Below, piece by piece: positions 35,869 to 45,639 of a stretch of 64,000 bases of DNA (its first letter is position 1; each line of letters starts with the position of its first letter). The notes below the pieces were generated by a model, which worked only from the letters and a program-made list of their open reading frames with translations, searched no databases and had not been told where the DNA came from. Source of the stretch: JAPSGB01 sp963775185. Its GTDB lineage: Bacteria > Myxococcota_A > Polyangia > Polyangiales > Polyangiaceae. Both the position numbers and the translations under genes were made by a program. Location of the stretch: assembly GCA_963775185.1 (NCBI GenBank), contig CAVZIE010000014.1, forward strand, positions 186,001-250,000. The letters are read 5' to 3'.

Positions 35869-37134
35869 TCAAGTCAGCGCCAGCGCAAGCACGCCGCTGC
35901 CGCACAGCACGAGGGTGGCCAGGGCGAGCCGCGCGGCGAGCCGGCGCGAGCCGAACACCGCGCACAGCCCGAGCTTGACCAGCGTGTTGCTGATGGCCGC
36001 GATCACGATCGACACAGCCGCCAGGTTCCGCACGATCTCCCCGCGTTGCGACAGCTCCGCCATGCTGAGCGTGATCGGATCGACGTCCGTCATGCCCGCC
36101 AGTCCGGCCACCGCGTAGAGTCCGCCCGGTGGGGCATGGGTGCGGACGACCTGCACGACGACCAGGACCGCCGCGAACACGACGGCGAACTTGATCGCCG
36201 AGCGGAGCTGGAACGGGCTCTTCAGGCTGACTTCCGGCGAGCTCTCCGGCGTCGAGTCCTGACGTCGGCTTCGCAGGTACTCGTACGTCGCGACGAGCCC
36301 CGCCACCGCCGCCATTGCCAGCATTGGCGCGAGCAGTCGTGCCACCAGCGGGCGGTCGATCACCGCCACCAGCACCAGCACGCGAAGCGACATCACGCTC
36401 CACGCCAGGAGCACGCCGGTGGCGAACGCCGCCGACAGCTGCGGCTCCTCCTTGCTGCGCCGCGCGAAGGCGAGGGTCACCGCCGTCGACGAGACCAGGC
36501 CGCCGAAGAAGCCCGTGACGGCTGTGCCGCGGGCTTGCCCCAGGATGCGTACGGCGACGTAGCCGACCATCGACAGAGCCGAGATCAGCACCACCAGCAG
36601 CCACAGCTTGTACGGGCTGAGCGCGTGCCAGGGATCGATGGCCTCGTGCGGCAGCAGCGGCAGCACGATGAACGACGCGAACAACAGTCGCAGCGCGGCC
36701 AGGAGCTCCGCCGTGCTGATGCGTTGCACCGCCTCGTGCAAGCGTGCCTTGAGAGCGAGGAAGCCCGACGTCGCGATGGCCACCGCGACGGCCACGCCGG
36801 CGTGACCGAGCACCGTGGCGCCGCCCAGCAGGTACACGATGATCGCCGCGGTCTCGGTGGTCAGCCCGGGCTGCTTCGGGACCGGGCGGTTCTCCACGAC
36901 GTAGCCTGCGACCACCACCGCCGTGACGCAGCCGAGCCCGACCAGGAACACGGCCATGCTCCCCGTCGTGTTCGAGATCCACGCGCACACCGCGCCGAGC
37001 TCCGCGAACAGCATGAACGTGCGCAGCCCGGCGAAGCTCGCGGCTTCGTCCTGCGTGTGGTGCGCGCGCTCGGTGCCGACCAGCGCGCCGATGAACAGGG
37101 CGATGGTCAAGTTCTGGATCAAGCCGTAGTCCAC
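35869..37134 (-). CDS. MgtC/SapB-DUF4010 integral membrane protein
   Basis: A 421-residue membrane protein with about 12 spans. The N-terminal third matches MgtC/SapB (LTIALFIGALVGTERAHH, FAGLRTFMLFAELGAV, GLTTETAAIIVYLLGGATVLG). The rest is DUF4010 (FFGGLVSSTAVTLAFARRS, GLYAVAGLAGMTDVDPITLSMAEL). MgtC proteins take part in growth at low magnesium; this long form is likely a transporter or regulator of unknown substrate. GTG 37134 is supported by TACGTT 6 nt upstream. A dispersed repeat is at each end of the gene. Confidence 0.88.
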   Translation of the reverse strand: MDYGLIQNLTIALFIGALVGTERAHHTQDEAASFAGLRTFMLFAELGAVCAWISNTTGSMAVFLVGLGCVTAVVVAGYVVENRPVPKQPGLTTETAAIIVYLLGGATVLGHAGVAVAVAIATSGFLALKARLHEAVQRISTAELLAALRLLFASFIVLPLLPHEAIDPWHALSPYKLWLLVVLISALSMVGYVAVRILGQARGTAVTGFFGGLVSSTAVTLAFARRSKEEPQLSAAFATGVLLAWSVMSLRVLVLVAVIDRPLVARLLAPMLAMAAVAGLVATYEYLRSRRQDSTPESSPEVSLKSPFQLRSAIKFAVVFAAVLVVVQVVRTHAPPGGLYAVAGLAGMTDVDPITLSMAELSQRGEIVRNLAAVSIVIAAISNTLVKLGLCAVFGSRRLAARLALATLVLCGSGVLALALT

Positions 37135-37140
37135 GACCCC

Positions 37141-37146
37141 AACGTA
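37141..37146 (-). promoter_or_regulatory. -10-like TACGTT before the MgtC/DUF4010 gene
   Basis: Minus strand, 6 nt before GTG 37134. Confidence 0.45.
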
Positions 37147-37191
37147 AGGCCGCGATCGCTCGGCGCGAGGGCCGGCGTCAGCCGCTGGAAA

Positions 37192-37216
37192 GGGATGCCG
37201 GTCCGGCGCGGAATCC
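37192..37216 (+). repeat. Dispersed repeat copy
   Basis: Forward copy GGGATGCCGGTCCGGCGCGG then AATCC; between the crotonase stop and the MgtC/DUF4010 promoter. Confidence 0.78.
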
Positions 37217-37233
37217 CCCGGCCCGCGCGGCGG

Positions 37234-38034
37234 CTACTTCCCCGAGTATCGCGGCGCGCGCTTCTCCATGAAGGCGCCCATGGCCTCGCCCAGATCCTCG
37301 GAGGCGAGGAAGGCGGAGTTCCACGCAGCGACGTACTCGAGCCCGTCGGCCACGCGGCGACCGCGGCCGAAGTCGAGCACGCGCTTGACGCCGCGCACGG
37401 TGAGCGGCGCGTTGGCGGCGATCTCGGCCGCGGTGGCGTCGGCCAGCTTTACGAGGGCTTCGCGATCGTCGGCCACGTCGTTCACGAGCCCGATCTCCTT
37501 GGCTCGCGCCGCGTCGATGTCGCGGCCGGTGAAGGCGAGCTCGCGCGCGTGGCCCTCGCCGACCACGGCGGGCAGGCGCTGGAGCGTGCCGAGGTCGGCG
37601 ACGATGGCGATGCGCGTCTCGCGCACCGAGAACTTCGCGTCGCGGCTGGCGTAGCGGATATCGCACGCACACGCCAGATCGATGCCGCCGCCGATGCACC
37701 AGCCGTGGAGCGCGGCGATGACCGGCACCGGGCACGCCGCGACCGCGTTCAAGTAGCCCTGCAAGCGCAGGATGGTGTTGTGCAGCGCGAGTCGCGGGCC
37801 GGCCAGGCCGCCGCTCAACCCGGCGCCGAGATCCTGCATGGCGGCGCCGAGATCGAGCCCGTACGTGAAGTGCTTCTGGCTCGATCGCACCACCACCGCG
37901 CGCACCTCCGGGTCCGCTGCGATAGCGGTGAACGCGGCGCCGATCTCCTCGAAGAACTTCGGCGGCATGGTGGGCTTTTCCAGCACCACGTGGGTGACGT
38001 GCTCGCGCTTGTCGATGCTGATGGTCTCCGGCAT
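37234..38034 (-). CDS. Enoyl-CoA hydratase/isomerase, dienoyl-CoA isomerase-like
   Basis: A 266-residue crotonase. The oxyanion segments are FTYGLDLGAAM (in place of FSAGxDL) and LHGWCIGGGIDLACACDIRYA. IAIVADLGTLQRLPAVVG (Asp near residue 152) is the hallmark of delta(3,5)-delta(2,4)-dienoyl-CoA isomerases, which reposition double bonds during breakdown of unsaturated fatty acids (family knowledge). It ends MEKRAPRYSGK, as these enzymes often do. It lies 12 bp upstream of the amidase on the same strand only in opposite order, so co-transcription is possible but unproven. Confidence 0.87.
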   Translation of the reverse strand: MPETISIDKREHVTHVVLEKPTMPPKFFEEIGAAFTAIAADPEVRAVVVRSSQKHFTYGLDLGAAMQDLGAGLSGGLAGPRLALHNTILRLQGYLNAVAACPVPVIAALHGWCIGGGIDLACACDIRYASRDAKFSVRETRIAIVADLGTLQRLPAVVGEGHARELAFTGRDIDAARAKEIGLVNDVADDREALVKLADATAAEIAANAPLTVRGVKRVLDFGRGRRVADGLEYVAAWNSAFLASEDLGEAMGAFMEKRAPRYSGK

Positions 38035-38046
38035 GGCGCTATCCTG

Positions 38047-39695
38047 CTACCGGTCGGCCGCGACTGTCGAAAGGAATCGCGGGGGCTTGCGCGCGTGGGT
38101 CGCCTGCTCGAACGCGTACGCGTCGCGGACCAGCTTCGTTTCCGACCATGCCGTGCCGATGAACGACAGCCCGACGGGCAGGCCGTGGACCTGGCCCATC
38201 GGGACGGTGACGCTCGGATAGCCGGATACCGCCGCGGGCGACGTGTTGCCTCCGAGCACGTGGTCGCCGTCGACCAGATCGGTGGTCCACGCCGGTGCGT
38301 TGCTCGGGGCGACCAGCACCTCCACGCGGTAGCGAGCGAGGGCGGCGTCGATGCCGTCCGGGCCGGCGAGGCGCCGGGCCCGGGCCCGCGCCTTCACGTA
38401 CGCCGGATCGGTCAGCGCGCCGCGCGCTTCGCTCTTCTCGAACACCTCTTGACCGAACCAGCGCATCTCCGTGTCGGCGTGGGCCTTGTCGAAGGCGATG
38501 AGATCCGCGAGCGTGTGCACGGACAGACCCTGGCGCGTATCGAGGTACGCCTTCACGTCCGTCTTGAACTCGTACTGGAGCACCGTCGACTCGTCATCGC
38601 CGTACTTGTCGGCGTTCGGGACCTCCACCGGGTCGACGACGTCCGCGCCGGCAGCGCGTAGCGACGCCACCGCGGCGTCGAAGGCCTGGTCCACGCCCGG
38701 CAGGAAACCGGCGAACTTCCGCACCACGCCGACGCGCACGCCCGCGAGGCCGCGCGCGTCGAAGGCATGCGACAGATCGAGGGCGTGCTTGTCCGCGTCT
38801 TTCGTTGCCGCATCGCGCGGGTCCGCGCCGGTCAGGGCGGCGAGCAGCAACGCGGCGTCCGCGACGCTGCGGCCCATGCTGCCCGCCGTGTCCTGGCTGT
38901 GGCTGAGCGGCACGATGCCGCCGCGGCTCACCAGGCCCACCGTCGGCTTGATGCCGACCAGGCCGTTCACCGACGCAGGGCAGATCACCGAGCCGTCGGT
39001 CTCGGTGCCGATGCCGACGGCGACCATGTTCGCCGCCACGGCCGCGGCGGTGCCGGAGCTCGAGCCGCACGGGCTCCGATCGAGGACGTACGGATTTCGC
39101 GTCAGGCCGCCGACGGCGCTCCAGCCGCTGGTCGCGTGGGTCGAGCGGAAGTTCGCCCACTCGCTCAGGTTCGTCTTGGCGAGGATCACCGCGCCCGCCG
39201 CGCGCAGCTTTGCCGCGACCGTCGCGTCCTTGGGTGCGGGCGCGCCGGCCAGGGCCAGCGAGCCGGCGGTGGTGTGCATGCGGTCGCCCGTGTCGATGTT
39301 GTCCTTCAGCACCACGGGGATGCCGTGGAGTGGCCCCCGGAGCTTGCCGGCGGCGCGCTCCGCGTCGAGCTTGTCGGCGATCGAGAGCGCGTCCGGGTTG
39401 ACCTCGATCACGGCGTGGATCGCCGGGCCCGCGTCGTCGAGCGCGGCGATGCGATCGAGGTACTGCTGGACGACGGCGCGCGACGTGAGCTCTCCGCTCG
39501 CCATGCGCCGCTCGAGATCCGCCACGCTCGCCTCGTCGAGGGCGAACGGCGCGGTGGTGCTCGCGGGCGGCGATGCCGCCGTGGGAGCTGCCGCGGGCGG
39601 AGGTGGGCGGGCGCCGCTTGCGGCGGCGCCGGCGGCGCTCCCGCACACGCGACGCTCAGGACGGAAGCGACGGACCACGAGAAGCGACGTGACAT
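38047..39695 (-). CDS. Exported amidase (amidase signature family), apparent frameshift near 39600
   Basis: The C-terminal 500 residues are a complete amidase-signature enzyme: catalytic Lys in GIPVVLKDNIDTGDR, SSGTAAAVAANMVAVGIGTETDGSV with the Gly/Ser-rich signature, and cis-Ser/nucleophile Ser in PCGSSSG and GTETDGSVICPAS. A lipoprotein signal MSRRFSWSVASVLSVAC begins at 39695 in a different frame. The two join within a Pro/Ala-rich linker (about 39580-39650) if one base is corrected. Without that, the enzyme lacks its signal and would start inside. It hydrolyses an amide bond; the substrate is unknown. Confidence 0.78.
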
Positions 39696-39730
39696 GTACT
39701 TGTCGTACCGACCCGCGCCGTTCGTTCCAA

Positions 39731-39757
39731 GCGATTCCGCGCCGGACCGGCAAATCG
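39731..39757 (-). repeat. Dispersed repeat copy
   Basis: Reverse copy GATTTGCCGGTCCGGCGCGG then AATCGC; in the 104-bp divergent gap between the amidase and the flavoprotein. Confidence 0.78.
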
Positions 39758-39799
39758 ATCGGTTGACCGGCTCGCGAGCGGCAGCAAGACTTCGCTGCT

Positions 39800-41071
39800 T
39801 TGGTCGATCTGGATGTTGTCGTTGTCGGCGCGGGAACGGCGGGTGCGGCCGCGGCGCTGGCGTGCGCGCGCGCCGGCCTGCGTACATTGTGCGTCGATCG
39901 GCGTCCGCTCGGCGAAGCGGGGGCGCGCTGGGTGAACGGCGTGGCGGCGTCGGCGTTCGACGACGCGGGCATCGAGCGTCCGCAAGCGCCGGAGCGGCGG
40001 GGCGGCGAGCAAGCGTTCCACATCGTCAGCGGCTGGGGCCCGAAGCGGATCGTGATCCGCGAGCACGACGTGCTCGACGTCGACATGCGGCTGCTGGTCG
40101 AGCGGCTGCAGCGGCTCGCGCGCGAGGCGGGCGCGAAAATCACCGGCGGCGTGGGCATCGGCGCGTTCGACGGCCGCTCGCTCGACACGTCCGAAGGCAC
40201 GCTGAGGGCGCGCTGGTTCGTCGACGCGACCGGCCTCGCCGGGGCGCGCTTGCTAGATCAGCCCAAGGTGAGCCGCGGCGACCTGTGCGCCGCGGCGCAG
40301 GAGGTGCGGGTGGTGCAGGACGTCGCCGCGGCGCGCGCGTTCTTCGAGCGGAACGCCGTCGCGCCCGGCGAGACGCTGTGCTTCACGGGCGTCTCCGGCG
40401 GCTACTCGATCGTCAACGTGCGTCTCGAAGGCGACCACGTGAGCATCCTCACCGGCGGCATTCCCGCCGGCGGGCACAAGTCCGGACGCGAGCTGATCGA
40501 CCAGTTCGTGCGCGAGCACGTCTGGATCGGCGACGCGCTGTTCGGCGGCGCGCGTCCGATCCCGCTGCGCCGCCCGCTCGACCGGCTGGCGAGCGACAAC
40601 GTCGCGCTGATCGGCGACGCCGCTTGCCAGGTGTTCGCTGCGCACGGCTCCGGCATCGGCGCGGGCATGGTCGCGGCGCGCATGCTCGCCGACGCGCTCG
40701 CGAGCGGCGCCGGGCCGCACGCCTATGCCCACGCCTGGCAGCGGCGCTACGGCGGTCTGTTCGCGGCCTACGACCTGTTCCGTCGCTTCTCCGAGACGCT
40801 CGGGCCGGCAGAGCTCGACCTGCTCATGGACTCGGGCCTGCTCGACGCGGCGACGGCGCGGGCCGGCCTCGAGCAGCGCTTGCCGAAGCTGGGCGTCGCG
40901 TCCCTGCCGTCGAAGCTCGGCGGGCTGTGGCGGGCGCGGCGCATCGCCGGCGCGTTCGCGCGGCTCGGCGGTCGCATGGCCTCGGCGCTCGCGCTGTACG
41001 CGCGCTATCCCGAGGATCCCGCGGCGATTTCCGCCTGGAGCCGGCGGGCGGAGCGGCTCCTGGGAAGCTGA
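39800..41071 (+). CDS. FAD-dependent oxidoreductase (geranylgeranyl reductase/halogenase-like)
   Basis: A 423-residue flavoprotein. The N-terminal Rossmann motif is VVVVGAGTAGAAAALACARAG (in part GAGTAGAAAAL), the second FAD motif is VALIGDAACQVFAAHGSGIGAG near residue 265-285, in the place of the GDAAG of the p-hydroxybenzoate hydroxylase-like family. DATGLAGARLL fits the middle DATG motif. This group includes geranylgeranyl reductases, lycopene cyclases and flavin halogenases, but the halogenase Lys motif is not seen. TTG 39800 is the probable start. No partner genes suggest a pathway. Confidence 0.8.
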   Translation: MVDLDVVVVGAGTAGAAAALACARAGLRTLCVDRRPLGEAGARWVNGVAASAFDDAGIERPQAPERRGGEQAFHIVSGWGPKRIVIREHDVLDVDMRLLVERLQRLAREAGAKITGGVGIGAFDGRSLDTSEGTLRARWFVDATGLAGARLLDQPKVSRGDLCAAAQEVRVVQDVAAARAFFERNAVAPGETLCFTGVSGGYSIVNVRLEGDHVSILTGGIPAGGHKSGRELIDQFVREHVWIGDALFGGARPIPLRRPLDRLASDNVALIGDAACQVFAAHGSGIGAGMVAARMLADALASGAGPHAYAHAWQRRYGGLFAAYDLFRRFSETLGPAELDLLMDSGLLDAATARAGLEQRLPKLGVASLPSKLGGLWRARRIAGAFARLGGRMASALALYARYPEDPAAISAWSRRAERLLGS

Positions 41072-41102
41072 TCGGGCCGCGCGGCGTATCAAGGACGTCG
41101 CG

Positions 41103-43103
41103 ATGCTGCGGAGGGGATCGATTCTGGTCGCGCTCTCGCTCGCCGCCTGCGGCGGCGCGCGCAGCCAGGCCGGTCTCGCCGGTTCGGGACCCGTCGCGTC
41201 CGTGGCGAAGCGCTGCGGCGCTCGGCCCGGCGCGCGCGTGGCGCCCGTCGGCAGCGACGGCACCGGGTCGACCGTCGCGCTGGTGAGCTGGAACGGCAGG
41301 CGCCTCGCGATCGTCGCGGACGAGGACGAGCACGCGGTGCACACGCTTGACCTCGCCAGTCGCCGGCGACTCGCGTCGACGCCGGTCGGCGGACGGCCGG
41401 CACAGCTGCTGGTCCTGGCCGACGGTCGCGTGCTGGTCGCGAACCGCGACCGCTCGCAGCTCATGCTGCTCGTGCCGGGGAGCGATCCGTCGCAGCCGCT
41501 GACCGTCGACTGCGGCGTCGCCACGCCGACCGAGCCGGTCGCGCTCGCGACCACCCCCGACGGCGCCACGGTGATCGTGAGCAGCGGCTGGGGCCACGCG
41601 CTCAGCGGCTATCGCGTCGCGGATCTCGCCCGCACGTTCCGCGTTGATCTGCCGCGCGAGCCGCGCGCGGTCGTCGTCGCGGACGACGGCGCGCTGGCCT
41701 ACGTGTCGCATGCCGTCGGCGGGAAGATCAGCATGGTCGCGCTGGGTGCGGATCACCGGGTCGTCGAGCTGGGCGTCGGGTCGGGAGCGGACCCGCGCAT
41801 CGAGCAGATCCGGCAGCAAGTGCGCGCGGCGTCGGGCGTCGCGGCGGCCGCGCAGCTCGCGGCGCTCGACCAACTCCCCGACGGGCGTCGCACCTCGTGC
41901 CAGGGCTACGCCCTCGCCAAGTCCGTCGATCCGGTGGGTCGCATCCTCGCGCCGCAGGTGCTCGTCGATCCCGGCGACGCGCAACGCCGGCCCACGGGCT
42001 ACGGCGACGACAACGCGGCTACCGAGCTCCAGAGCGTTGCCGTCATCGACGCGCGGCTCGGCACTCCGCTGGCGGCATCGCTGTCCTTGCCCCAGCCGTC
42101 CTGGGCGAGCCCGCCCGGGGAAGGAAGCGTGGAGCAGTGCCTGCTGCCGCGCGCGGCCGTCGTGGATCCGGCGACACGGACGTTGCTCGTCGCGTGTCTC
42201 GGCATCGACGCCGTGATCGCCTACGACGCCTCCGCCGCCACTCCGTCGCAGACCGAGAAGCGTCGCTGGAACGTCGCGTCCGGTCCCACGGGTATCGCCG
42301 TCGATCCCGGGCGGCGCGAAGCGGTCGTGTGGTCGCAGTTCGACCGATCGCTCGACGTGATCCCGCTCGCTCACGTCGAACCTAGCGTCGACGACGAGGA
42401 CGTGCCCGCGGAGGTGGCGCACTTCGCGTTGCCGTCCGATCCCGCTCGCCGCCTCGACGTCGCGGCGCGTCTCGGTCGCCAGTTGTTCTTCGCCACCGGC
42501 GACGCGCGCATCTCGCGCGATGGCCGTGCCTGCGCCAGCTGCCATCCCGACGGCCGCGACGACGGTCTGGTGTGGGCCACGCCGAACGGCCCGCGCCGGT
42601 CGATCCTGCTGGCCGGTCGTCTCGCGGACACGGCGCCCTACTCGTGGGAGGGCAACGAGGCGGATCTGCGCCGCCACCTCGTCAAGACCTTCGATCGGCT
42701 CCACGGTGCCGGTGGCCTGCGGAGCGTCGAGCTCGACGCCCTCCTCACCTACGTCAGGAGCTTGCCACCGCCGCCGCGTGCGGTGACGCCGGACGACGTC
42801 GAGCTCCGGCGCGGCGCCCAGCTGTTCGTCTCGGCCGAGGTCGGCTGCTCGCACTGCCACAGCGGTCCCGCCTTCACCGACGGCGCGCTGCACGACATCG
42901 ACAGCCACGCCGAGGTCGATCGCGAACGCAAGTTCAACACGCCGTCGCTGCGCTTCGTCGGCGCGAAGGGTCCGTGGTTCCACGACGGCCGCTACAAGAC
43001 ACTTCGCGAGCTGCTCGTGAAAGAGGACGGCAAGATGGGCCACACGCACGGCCTGTCGCCGGCGGACCTCGACGCCCTCGAGGCGTACGTGAGGTCGCTG
43101 TGA
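41103..43103 (+). CDS. Beta-propeller lipoprotein fused to a diheme cytochrome c peroxidase-like domain
   Basis: A 666-residue exported electron-transfer protein. MLRRGSILVALSLAAC is a lipoprotein signal. Residues about 40-430 are repetitive beta-propeller sequence (LAIVADEDEHAVHTLDLASRRRLA, VLVANRDRSQLML, AYVSHAVGGKISMVAL). Residues about 455-666 are a MauG/CcpA-like domain with two heme c sites, CASCH at 477 and CSHCH at 582, plus the C-terminal FHDGRYKTLRELL and GKMGHTHGL. CcpA-like proteins reduce peroxide; the propeller fusion is more typical of surface respiratory proteins. The stop overlaps the next gene by 4 bp (GTGA). Confidence 0.87.
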   Translation: MLRRGSILVALSLAACGGARSQAGLAGSGPVASVAKRCGARPGARVAPVGSDGTGSTVALVSWNGRRLAIVADEDEHAVHTLDLASRRRLASTPVGGRPAQLLVLADGRVLVANRDRSQLMLLVPGSDPSQPLTVDCGVATPTEPVALATTPDGATVIVSSGWGHALSGYRVADLARTFRVDLPREPRAVVVADDGALAYVSHAVGGKISMVALGADHRVVELGVGSGADPRIEQIRQQVRAASGVAAAAQLAALDQLPDGRRTSCQGYALAKSVDPVGRILAPQVLVDPGDAQRRPTGYGDDNAATELQSVAVIDARLGTPLAASLSLPQPSWASPPGEGSVEQCLLPRAAVVDPATRTLLVACLGIDAVIAYDASAATPSQTEKRRWNVASGPTGIAVDPGRREAVVWSQFDRSLDVIPLAHVEPSVDDEDVPAEVAHFALPSDPARRLDVAARLGRQLFFATGDARISRDGRACASCHPDGRDDGLVWATPNGPRRSILLAGRLADTAPYSWEGNEADLRRHLVKTFDRLHGAGGLRSVELDALLTYVRSLPPPPRAVTPDDVELRRGAQLFVSAEVGCSHCHSGPAFTDGALHDIDSHAEVDRERKFNTPSLRFVGAKGPWFHDGRYKTLRELLVKEDGKMGHTHGLSPADLDALEAYVRSL

Positions 43104-44104
43104 GGTCGACCGCGCTGCTTGCCGCGCTCGCCGTCGGCGCCATCGCCGCGTCGGCGACCGCGGCGACGCCACGCTTCGACGTGTTGCCGTTCGGGCTCGT
43201 CGGCGCGGTGCCACGGCAGCCGCCGGTGCGCATTCCGGCGAGCGAGCGCGCGCCGGGCTTCTTCCTCGAGCCGGTGACCGGCGGCGGGAACGCCGAGAGC
43301 GAGCCGCGCTACGTCCGCCTCCTCGCGGCGCCGGGTTCGAACGACAGCGACGACCAGGACGCCTGCTTCGAGGTGCTCGACACGAGCCGCAGCGTGGGCC
43401 AACCGTCCAGCGACTGGCCGACGACGTGCGAGACCACGCCCTCGATCATCGCGCACTATCCCGCTGCACAGCGCGCCGGGTTCGGCACGATGCACATCGG
43501 CGGCGTCGCCCCGGCGCACTCCGAGCGGCTCGTCGTCGACGCGCAGGGGAACGCCACATTGGAAGACGCGACCGCGTGGGTGGATCCCCAGACCCGCGGA
43601 TCGCGCCTGCTCTCGCACGCCTCGCTCCGGCTGGCGCGACTCGCCACGGGGCCGGGACGGGTGCAGGTGTACGCGCTCCGCGGCGATCGCGTCGTGGAGT
43701 TCGTGGTCGTCGGTGCCGAGGTGCCGGACTTTCCCGCCACGAGCGGTGGCAGGCCCTTCATCGGCGCGCTGCTCGGCGCGGCGACGGCGACGTCGTTCCT
43801 CGCCAACATCTCGAAATCGCTCACGCGCACGCTCACCGCGACGTCGCCGGCGGGGCGCGAAGGCGGCAGCAACGTCGGCTTTCTGCGCGTCGCGCTCCCA
43901 GCGCGGCCGGGCGAAGGCGCGGCGGCGACGGTCACGACGCGCGTCGTGCTCCCGCCGCGCAAGGGCGAACCCAGCGCCGCGCGCGAGCTCCGGTCGCGTC
44001 AGCTTGACGTCCACTTGTCGGTGAGCCAGACCAGCTCCGACGTCCAGCCCGTGCTGTCCGTCGGGTTCGGCTGGAACGGCAAGGTGCAAACGCAAGCGTT
44101 CTGA
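43100..44104 (+). CDS. Exported protein of unknown function, partner of the diheme protein
   Basis: A 334-residue secreted protein beginning at GTG 43100, coupled to the preceding cytochrome gene. The signal is VRSTALLAALAVGAIAASATAA. The mature part is beta-rich with two Cys (DACFEVLD and TTCETTPS, probably a disulfide), a region ATAWVDPQTRGSRLLSHASLRLARL, and a basic/Ser-rich C-terminus ending VLSVGFGWNGKVQTQAF, an outer-membrane-like aromatic end. No family is recognised. Coupling suggests it works with the diheme propeller protein, perhaps as docking or substrate-presenting partner (inference). Confidence 0.6.
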   Translation: MRSTALLAALAVGAIAASATAATPRFDVLPFGLVGAVPRQPPVRIPASERAPGFFLEPVTGGGNAESEPRYVRLLAAPGSNDSDDQDACFEVLDTSRSVGQPSSDWPTTCETTPSIIAHYPAAQRAGFGTMHIGGVAPAHSERLVVDAQGNATLEDATAWVDPQTRGSRLLSHASLRLARLATGPGRVQVYALRGDRVVEFVVVGAEVPDFPATSGGRPFIGALLGAATATSFLANISKSLTRTLTATSPAGREGGSNVGFLRVALPARPGEGAAATVTTRVVLPPRKGEPSAARELRSRQLDVHLSVSQTSSDVQPVLSVGFGWNGKVQTQAF

Positions 44105-44108
44105 GCGG

Positions 44109-45107
44109 TCACGAGCGGTGTCGCGGCGGCCACTTGATGCCGCTCTGCTGCCCCTGCACGCCGCGCTCGACCAGCGCCTCCGGCTCGCCGTGGGCGTTGT
44201 CGATGTGCCAGCTCCGGGCATGGAAGCGCACGCCGAAATGCCGGGACAGGAACTCCTGCATGCGATCGGCGTCCTCACGCGTGCACGCGGTCGTGCCCCG
44301 GAGACCATGGCTGAGGCAGACATCCACGATTCGTTTGTCTGTGTCGTCGCGGCCGGCGGCGCGGGCCGTCTCGAGTCGCACGGCATGAAGCGCGGGCAGC
44401 GCGGAGGCGTACAGCGCGACCACGAGCTCCTCGGCGAACGTCCCCTGCAGCGCCTTCATCTGCTGCTCCAGCGTGACCGGGGCGCGCAGCTGGTGCGCCG
44501 GGACGACCAGGGTCGCTGCGCGCGCGCGATGGCTCGCGCCCAGTGCGTCCAACAGCCGCTCGGCGACGGCGCGCGACGCTGCGTCGAGCGGGTCGGCAAT
44601 CAGCGCCACGTTGCGTGCGTACAGCGGCACCCGCGTCGGGAAGTACACGGTGACGTCCAGCACTTCCTCGCCGCCCCCGCCGCCGATCCCGCGCACGCGG
44701 TACGTCGCCGCGTCCGTCGCGGCGGCGCGCCGCGACGGCGGGCGCGCGACGACGAAGTTCGTGAACTTGGTGCTGCCGAACCGCGTCAGGGCCTGGCGGG
44801 CGACGTCGAGGGCGGCAGCGTCATCGAACAGTCCCCGCGTCCGCACGTCCAGGCGGTGCACGATGCGGTGACCACCCTGGTAGGCGTAGGCCGCTTCAAT
44901 CGCCACCGGCGCGGTCTGCTCCGCTCCGGCGTCGCTCGTGGGCAGGATCTCCAGCACGCCCACCGGGTCGTTGCGCGTCCCCGCCACGGCGTGGGCCGCC
45001 GCGAGCAGGATCGCAAATAGCCCGTCGTCTTGTTGGCTCTCGATGCGAGCGGTATCGGTCACCGCCGCGCAGCATGCGTCACAACTGCCGATGCGGAAAG
45101 GGCGCAC
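44109..45107 (-). CDS. Hypothetical protein with Cys-rich N-terminus
   Basis: A 332-residue protein. The first residues MRPFRIGSCDACCAAVTD carry three Cys, but no signal or membrane span. Middle strands (LDVTVYFPTRVPLYARNVALIADPLD) and a helical region (LEQQMKALQGTFAEELVVALYASAL) are followed by a Cys-containing end (DVCLSHGLRGTTACTREDADRM). A mixed alpha/beta fold is likely. I recognise no family. It is convergent with the exported protein (4 bp between) and lies upstream of no close partner. Confidence 0.5.
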   Translation of the reverse strand: MRPFRIGSCDACCAAVTDTARIESQQDDGLFAILLAAAHAVAGTRNDPVGVLEILPTSDAGAEQTAPVAIEAAYAYQGGHRIVHRLDVRTRGLFDDAAALDVARQALTRFGSTKFTNFVVARPPSRRAAATDAATYRVRGIGGGGGEEVLDVTVYFPTRVPLYARNVALIADPLDAASRAVAERLLDALGASHRARAATLVVPAHQLRAPVTLEQQMKALQGTFAEELVVALYASALPALHAVRLETARAAGRDDTDKRIVDVCLSHGLRGTTACTREDADRMQEFLSRHFGVRFHARSWHIDNAHGEPEALVERGVQGQQSGIKWPPRHRS

Positions 45108-45133
45108 GAGATCGGGCCCCGGGCGCGGCCCAT

Positions 45134-45631
45134 TCAGTGCACGTCGAGGCAGAGCAGCTCGGCGGACACGTGCCCTGCGTCTACGATGATGCGTCCGACC
45201 GCGATCGGCAGCTTGAACCGGCGCGGACCGGCGCTGCCGGGATTGAAGTACAGTACGCCGTCCAGCAGCTCCTGCCGCGGCTTGTGGGAATGACCGGCGA
45301 TGACCGCGCCGAGCCCGGCGACTGCGGGATCGACGTCGAGCTCGTTCACGTCGTGCAGCATGTACAGCGTCGCGCCGCCGACCTCGACGAGCTGCGTCGC
45401 CGGTAGCTCGCGCGCCCAGCTGCCGCGATCGTTGTTGCCGCGGACGGCGTGCACGGGCGCCAGCCGCCCGAGTGTGGCGAGCACCTCCGGCGTTCCGACG
45501 TCGCCGGCGTGCAGCACGAGGTCGGAGCCCTCGAGCGCGGTCAGCGCCTCCGGGCGGAGCAAGCCGTGGGTGTCGGCGATTACGCCGATCACGAGACGGC
45601 GCGCCGCGGCTCTGCTACGGGGCGTGGGCAT
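45134..45631 (-). CDS. YfcE/MJ0936-type metallophosphodiesterase
   Basis: A 165-residue calcineurin-like phosphoesterase. The metal-binding motifs are complete: GVIADTHGLL (DxH), LVLHAGDVG (GD), VRGNNDRG (GNND), and AGHSHKPRQ (GHxH), followed by NPGSAG. Family members hydrolyse phosphodiesters with two Mn/Fe ions; the physiological substrate is usually unknown. ATG 45631 is the only sensible start; an in-frame upstream region belongs to the SDR gene. It shares a -10 region with the divergent SDR. Confidence 0.9.
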   Translation of the reverse strand: MPTPRSRAAARRLVIGVIADTHGLLRPEALTALEGSDLVLHAGDVGTPEVLATLGRLAPVHAVRGNNDRGSWARELPATQLVEVGGATLYMLHDVNELDVDPAVAGLGAVIAGHSHKPRQELLDGVLYFNPGSAGPRRFKLPIAVGRIIVDAGHVSAELLCLDVH

Positions 45632-45639
45632 GACGCACG

